This document shows, piece after piece, positions 60,477-64,000 of a stretch of 64,000 bases of DNA (the stretch's first letter is position 1; every line of letters starts with the position of its first letter). Where the stretch lies: NCBI RefSeq assembly GCF_036014175.1, contig NZ_CP107917.1, positions 7,192,001 through 7,256,000 of the forward strand, given 5' to 3'. Position numbers and translations under genes: made by a program. The notes beneath the pieces were generated by a model. The model searched no databases. It had not been told where the DNA came from and saw nothing but the letters and a program-made list of their open reading frames with translations. The DNA is from Streptomyces sp. NBC_00443 (lineage in GTDB: Bacteria; Actinomycetota; Actinomycetes; Streptomycetales; Streptomycetaceae).

Positions 60477-60976
60477 TCAGCCACAGAGCGACCGGAACCC
60501 GGGTGATCCGTACCGTCCTGCCCGCCGAGGCGGAGACGGTCGCCGCCCTGCACGCGCGTGCCCGGGCGACCTACTACCCCGCTGGGCTGCCGCAGGACGG
60601 CACCGACTGGCTCGGCGCCTGGCGCAGCGCCATCGCGCGGCCGGACGGGCATGTGCTGTGCGTCGTGGAGGACGGCCGCCTCATCGGTCTCGCCTCCTTC
60701 CGCACCCCGGAGGGCACCCCCGCCGACACGGTCAAGCTGTTCCAGTTCCATGTCGATCCCGAGCACTGGGGACGCGGCGTCGGCGCCGCCCTGCACGCGG
60801 CCTGCGTCGAGGAGTGGCGGGCCGACGGCAAGCGCACGGCCGTGCTCGACGTGCATGCCGACAACCGGCGCGCCCAGGCCTTCTACGCCCGTCAGGGCTG
60901 GATCCCGGACCCGGACGACCCGCCCGCCGAAGGAGACCACCACCTGAATCTGCGCTACTCCGTGCCCGGGGAATGA
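60473..60976 (+). CDS. GNAT-family N-acetyltransferase
   Basis: The 167-residue protein has the acetyl-CoA-binding loop HWGRGVGAALHAACVEEW and a downstream NRRAQAFYARQGW typical of GNAT enzymes. The acceptor substrate is unknown. Its ATG overlaps the stop of the GlxA-type regulator (ATGA), so they are co-translated, which may mean that it modifies the same compound that the adjacent exporter expels. The stop codon lies inside a 17-bp tandem repeat. Confidence 0.88.
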   Translation: MISHRATGTRVIRTVLPAEAETVAALHARARATYYPAGLPQDGTDWLGAWRSAIARPDGHVLCVVEDGRLIGLASFRTPEGTPADTVKLFQFHVDPEHWGRGVGAALHAACVEEWRADGKRTAVLDVHADNRRAQAFYARQGWIPDPDDPPAEGDHHLNLRYSVPGE

Positions 60977-61012
60977 AGGTGCCCGGGGAATGAACGTGCC
61001 GGGGGAATGAAC
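60962..61012. repeat. Three 17-bp tandem repeats over the GNAT stop
   Basis: GTGCCCGGGGAATGAAG (60962-60978), GTGCCCGGGGAATGAAC (60979-60995) and GTGCCGGGGGAATGAAC (60996-61012) follow in direct order. Each carries a TGA in the reading frame of the acetyltransferase end, so expansion did not change the protein. Confidence 0.8.
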
Positions 61013-61085
61013 CCTGCTGTTTGAACGTTCACGCATCAGAGCGGAGGGGGTCTCCGCATCCCGTACGACCTGGAGAGCCGAAGAC

Positions 61086-61802
61086 ATGCGCGTCGAGATC
61101 TGGAGCGACATCGCCTGCCCCTGGTGCTATGTGGGCAAGGCCCGCTTCGAGAAGGCGCTCGATGCCTTCCCGCACCGCGAGCAGGTCGAGGTGGTGCACC
61201 GCTCCTTCGAACTGGACCCGGGGCGCGCCAAGGGCGACATCCAGCCCGTGATCACCATGCTCACGAAGAAGTACGGCATGAGCGCGGCACAGGCCCGGGC
61301 AGGCGAGGAGAACCTCGGCGCGCAGGCCGCCGCGGAGGGCCTGGAGTACCGCACCGAGGGCCGCGACCACGGCAACACCTTCGACATGCACCGGCTCCTG
61401 CACCTCGCCAAGGAGCAGGGCAAGCAGGACGCGCTGATCCAGATCTTCTACCGGGCGAACTTCGCCGAGGAGCGGTCCGTCTTCACCGAGGGCGAGGACC
61501 GGCTCGTGGAGCTGGCCGTCGCCGCCGGGCTCGACGCCGACGACGCCCGCAAGGTTCTCGCCGACCCGGACGCCTACGCCGACGACGTCCGCGCCGACGA
61601 GCGCGAGGCCGCCCAGCTCGGCGCCACCGGGGTGCCGTTCTTCGTGCTCGACCGCAAGTTGGGCGTCTCCGGCGCCCAGCCCGCCGAGGTCTTCGAGCAG
61701 GCACTCACGCAGGCGTGGGGCGAGCGGTCGCCGCTGACGCTCATCGACCAGGGCGACGCGGACGCGTGCGGTCCGGACGGCTGCGCGGTGCCGCAGCACT
61801 GA
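61086..61802 (+). CDS. DsbA-family oxidoreductase, FrnE-like
   Basis: The 238-residue protein has the active-site CPWC motif in EIWSDIACPWCYVGKARFEK, within a thioredoxin fold with helical insertion, and a cis-proline region TGVPFFVLDRKLGVSGAQ. No signal peptide is present, so it acts in the cytoplasm, like FrnE proteins involved in oxidative-stress tolerance and polyketide modification. A C-terminal CGPDGC pair could form a second redox disulfide. ATG 61086 is the only good start. It is a single-gene unit. Confidence 0.92.
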   Translation: MRVEIWSDIACPWCYVGKARFEKALDAFPHREQVEVVHRSFELDPGRAKGDIQPVITMLTKKYGMSAAQARAGEENLGAQAAAEGLEYRTEGRDHGNTFDMHRLLHLAKEQGKQDALIQIFYRANFAEERSVFTEGEDRLVELAVAAGLDADDARKVLADPDAYADDVRADEREAAQLGATGVPFFVLDRKLGVSGAQPAEVFEQALTQAWGERSPLTLIDQGDADACGPDGCAVPQH

Positions 61803-61901
61803 CCGAACCCGCAGGTCGGGGCGCATCCATAAGCGCCGCTTGGTGAAACCACGCAAAGAATCGCAATGGACCGAGAGGTGCCGAGGGCTCAGAGTGGAGC
61901 C

Positions 61902-62954
61902 ATGGAGACCTTCGAGACCCTCGTCCGTGCCGAGTTCGCCCCGAAGAACGTCTATCTCAACACCGCGAGCAACGGCCTGCTGCCGGCCCGCACCGTCACC
62001 GCCGTCCAGCAGGCCGTGCGGATGCGGGCCGAGGGCACGCCGCTCGGCCCGCTGTACGAGGACGCGGAGGCCGTCCGCGCCTCCTTCGCCCGGCTGGCCG
62101 GCGTCCCCGTCGAGCGGGTCGCGACCGGGGCCTCGGTCGCCGAGTACGGCGGGCTGATCGCCGCCTCGCTGCCCGCCGGAGCCGAAGTCCTCACCGCGGA
62201 GGCCGACTTCGCCTCCCTCGTGAACCCCTTCCACATGCGCGGCGACCTCAAGGTGCGCGCCGTCCCGCTGGACCGTCTCGCCGAGTCCGTCCGCCCGGAC
62301 ACCGCGCTCGTCGCCGTCAGCTCGGCGCAGTCCGCCGACGGCCGCGTCGCCGACCTGCCCGCGGTGCGCGCGGCGGCCAGGGCGCACGGGGCGCGCACCT
62401 ACGTCGACGCCTCCCAGTCGGCCGGATGGCTGCCGATGGAGGCCGGCGAGTACGACTTCCTCGCCGCCGTCGGCTTCAAGTGGCTCATGGGCCCGCACGG
62501 AGCCGCGTTCTGCGTCGTCCCCGAGGACTTCGGCGGGCTGACCCCGCTGCTCGCCGGCTGGGTCGCCGGGGAGGTCCCCTGGGACAGCTGCTACGGCCCC
62601 GTCGAGAACCTCGCCGGCTCCGCCCGGCGCTTCGACATCAGCCCCAGCCTCTTCACCTTCGCCGGGCTGCGCACCTCCCTGGAGCTGATCGAGGAACTCG
62701 GCGTGAGTGCCATCCAGGCCCACGACCTGGCCCTCGCCGACCGTTTTCGCGCCGGACTCGCCACGCTCGGCCACGAACCGGTGCCGGCCCCCGGCTCGGC
62801 GATCGTGTCCGTGCCCGGACTCGGCCACCGCCAGCCCGAGTTGAGCGCGGCCGGAATCCAGGTCTCCGACCGCACGGGCAACCTGCGCGCCGCCTTCCAC
62901 CTCTACAACACTTCCGAGGACGTCGACCGGCTGCTGGACGTCCTGTCTGCCTGA
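61902..62954 (+). CDS. Class V aminotransferase / cysteine desulfurase-like PLP protein
   Basis: The 350-residue protein has the PLP lysine in AAVGFKWLMGPHG, the cofactor-facing DASQSAGW, and YLNTASNGLLP at the N-terminus. It belongs to the class V fold type I group, which includes cysteine desulfurases, kynureninases and isopenicillin N epimerase-like proteins; the substrate cannot be decided. It lacks the cysteine loop of IscS-type desulfurases, so a role as aminotransferase or epimerase is more likely. ATG 61902 follows a GTGGAG ribosome site. Confidence 0.88.
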   Translation: METFETLVRAEFAPKNVYLNTASNGLLPARTVTAVQQAVRMRAEGTPLGPLYEDAEAVRASFARLAGVPVERVATGASVAEYGGLIAASLPAGAEVLTAEADFASLVNPFHMRGDLKVRAVPLDRLAESVRPDTALVAVSSAQSADGRVADLPAVRAAARAHGARTYVDASQSAGWLPMEAGEYDFLAAVGFKWLMGPHGAAFCVVPEDFGGLTPLLAGWVAGEVPWDSCYGPVENLAGSARRFDISPSLFTFAGLRTSLELIEELGVSAIQAHDLALADRFRAGLATLGHEPVPAPGSAIVSVPGLGHRQPELSAAGIQVSDRTGNLRAAFHLYNTSEDVDRLLDVLSA

Positions 62955-62999
62955 ACCACTGGCGCGGGCTCGGCCGGGACGCTAGGAAGGGCACCAGGG

Positions 63000-63617
63000 G
63001 TGGTGGTGCCGGTGGAGTACCCGGGCGACACGTCCGTACAGCCGCCTGCCGACGCGGAGGTGCACCGGCGGCTGGTGTACGGCGACGAACGCGCGCTGGC
63101 CGACGTGTACGCGGCCTACGGCGGGCTGGTGCGGCGGGTCGCCGTGCGCGTCACCCGCTCCGCGGCCGCCGCCGAGGACGTGGCGCAGGAGGTCTTCGCC
63201 CAGCTGTGGAGCAGGCCGTACACCTTCGACGCGCGCCGTGGCTCGCTGCGCACCTGGCTGTCCGTGGTCGCCCACCGGCGGGCCGTGGACTGGGTCCGCA
63301 GCGAGGCCCGGCACCGCAAGAACGCCGGGGCCGACGACGCGGTGCTCCAGGCCCTCCCCGACACCGGTCCCGGCCCGGACGAGACGGTCGTCGACCGGGA
63401 ACGCTCCCTCCTGCTGCACACCGCGCTCGCCGAACTCCCGCAGCCCCAGCGGGAGGTCGTGCACCTCGCCTACTTCGCCGGCCGCACCTACCGGCAGGCC
63501 GCCGCCGAGCTGGGCATCCCCGAGGGCACGGCCAAGACCCGGCTGCGCACCGCCCTGCGCACCCTGGCTCGGACGTTGGCCGACCCACCGGACCCGGCGC
63601 TCGAAAGAGGCGCATGA
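63000..63617 (+). CDS. ECF RNA polymerase sigma factor (SigK-like)
   Basis: The 205-residue protein has region 2 (LADVYAAYGGLVRRVAVRVT, AEDVAQEVFAQLWSRPYTF) and region 4 (PQPQREVVHLAYFAGRTYRQ, IPEGTAKTRLRTALRTL). This is the form of Mycobacterium SigK-type ECF factors. The next gene on the same strand, 48 bases later, encodes a zinc-finger anti-sigma factor, the usual partner. GTG 63000 is weakly supported by ribosome-site sequence; a GTG at 63003 or later is possible. Confidence 0.88.
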   Translation: MVVPVEYPGDTSVQPPADAEVHRRLVYGDERALADVYAAYGGLVRRVAVRVTRSAAAAEDVAQEVFAQLWSRPYTFDARRGSLRTWLSVVAHRRAVDWVRSEARHRKNAGADDAVLQALPDTGPGPDETVVDRERSLLLHTALAELPQPQREVVHLAYFAGRTYRQAAAELGIPEGTAKTRLRTALRTLARTLADPPDPALERGA

Positions 63618-63665
63618 TGGCGAGAGGGGCACGAACCGGGAACGGGCACGGAAAGGAGGCGCGCG

Positions 63666-64000
63666 ATGACCGACGATCACGAGGCGGTACGTGACCTGCT
63701 GGCCGCGTGGGCCTTCGGCGCCCTCGATCCGGCCGAGGAGCAGGCGGTCGCGGCGCACCTCGCCGAGTGCGAGAGCTGTGCGGCTCAGGCGGAGCGGCTG
63801 CGGGAGACGGTACGACTGCTGGAGGGGCCGCCGCTCGGTGCTCCCTCGGGGTGGCCGGCCGACGCTACGCCTCCCGCGCTGTCCCTGGCCCTGCGCGCAC
63901 GCCCGGCCGCCGGCCCTGCCGTCGCCGCGCACGCCGCGCCCTACGCCGCCGCGGTTGCCGGACTGAAGGCGCTGCTGCCCGAGCTCGCGGGCCGCTGGGC
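63666..64000 (+). CDS. Zinc-finger anti-sigma factor, C-terminus outside window
   Basis: AAAGGAGG (63652-63659) precedes ATG 63666, and the frame is open to the window edge (111 residues seen). HLAECESCA matches the H-x3-C-x2-C centre of anti-sigma zinc domains (zf-HC2), which clamp the cognate ECF factor; EAVRDLLAAWAFGALDPAEE is the preceding helix pair. After a Pro/Ala linker, PYAAAVAGLKALLPELAG begins what may be a maleylpyruvate-isomerase-like DinB domain, a combination known downstream of SigK-type genes. The remainder must be read from the neighbouring sequence. Confidence 0.85.
   Translation, partial: MTDDHEAVRDLLAAWAFGALDPAEEQAVAAHLAECESCAAQAERLRETVRLLEGPPLGAPSGWPADATPPALSLALRARPAAGPAVAAHAAPYAAAVAGLKALLPELAGRW

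Noticed and set aside
1..64000. Mobile element, prophage or antibiotic gene cluster
   Set aside because: No transposase, integrase, phage structural gene, PKS/NRPS gene, attachment-site duplication or clear GC shift was found.

Overview
The window is very GC-rich, with strong GC bias at third codon positions, overlapping ATGA/GTGA start-stop junctions, GTG starts and secreted Tat or lipoprotein enzymes. All of this points to a chromosomal segment of a Streptomyces or very close actinomycete. There is no rRNA, no standard tRNA, no insertion sequence, no phage gene, no CRISPR array and no polyketide or non-ribosomal peptide cluster. The two ends cut genes: PhoX-like phosphatase on the left and an anti-sigma factor on the right.

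Layout. 0-3 kb: partial PhoX protein, then two tandem Y RNAs (one short, one carrying a permuted tRNA-like module) directly upstream of a Ro60/Rsr TROVE protein. 3-6 kb: a GntR regulator with ACC deaminase, and a LacI regulator followed by an apparently orphaned operator-promoter. 6.5-7.7 kb: a double TerD protein broken by a frameshift. 7.9-13 kb (minus strand): DeoR regulator, sugar/polyol ABC transporter without its own ATPase, and a zinc alcohol dehydrogenase. 13.3-16.4 kb: divergent uronate dehydrogenase (udh) and 5-dehydro-4-deoxyglucarate dehydratase (kdgD), the latter coupled to an unrecognised 387-residue protein. 16.4-19.5 kb: MFS exporter, a broken DUF4328 gene and two small proteins.

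19.7-43.2 kb is a pectin-utilisation island, interrupted at 35.9-39.4 kb by an ABC exporter and a small secreted protein. It holds a GntR regulator, a DapA-family lyase, an IlvD/Edd sugar-acid dehydratase, two ABC permeases, three PL1 pectate lyases, a Gfo/Idh/MocA oxidoreductase, a DUF6807 protein, a GH43 enzyme, the substrate-binding lipoprotein, a rhamnogalacturonan acetylesterase, a pectin methylesterase, a double-GH43 protein and a PL9-like lyase. 51.6-54 kb adds an IclR regulator divergent from a 2-oxoglutarate-semialdehyde dehydrogenase. Together these give extracellular de-esterification and cleavage of pectin, uptake of oligomers, and an oxidative uronate route (Udh, a dehydratase step, KdgD, semialdehyde dehydrogenase) ending in 2-oxoglutarate. 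The aldarate dehydratase between Udh and KdgD is not obvious; the IlvD/Edd protein is the best local candidate.

The remainder is regulatory and housekeeping: a SigE-like sigma factor with a membrane partner, an NCS2 purine permease, a PbpA-type penicillin-binding protein, two LuxR-type two-component systems (one kinase carries an unusual C-terminal membrane extension), an EmrB-type exporter with a divergent GlxA regulator, a FrnE-like oxidoreductase, a class V aminotransferase and an ECF sigma/anti-sigma pair. Five genes (TerD, DUF6807, double GH43, one kinase, the EmrB exporter) are each split by a one-base shift, at or beside short C/G runs; this looks more like residual sequencing indels than biology and should be checked before any of them is called a pseudogene.
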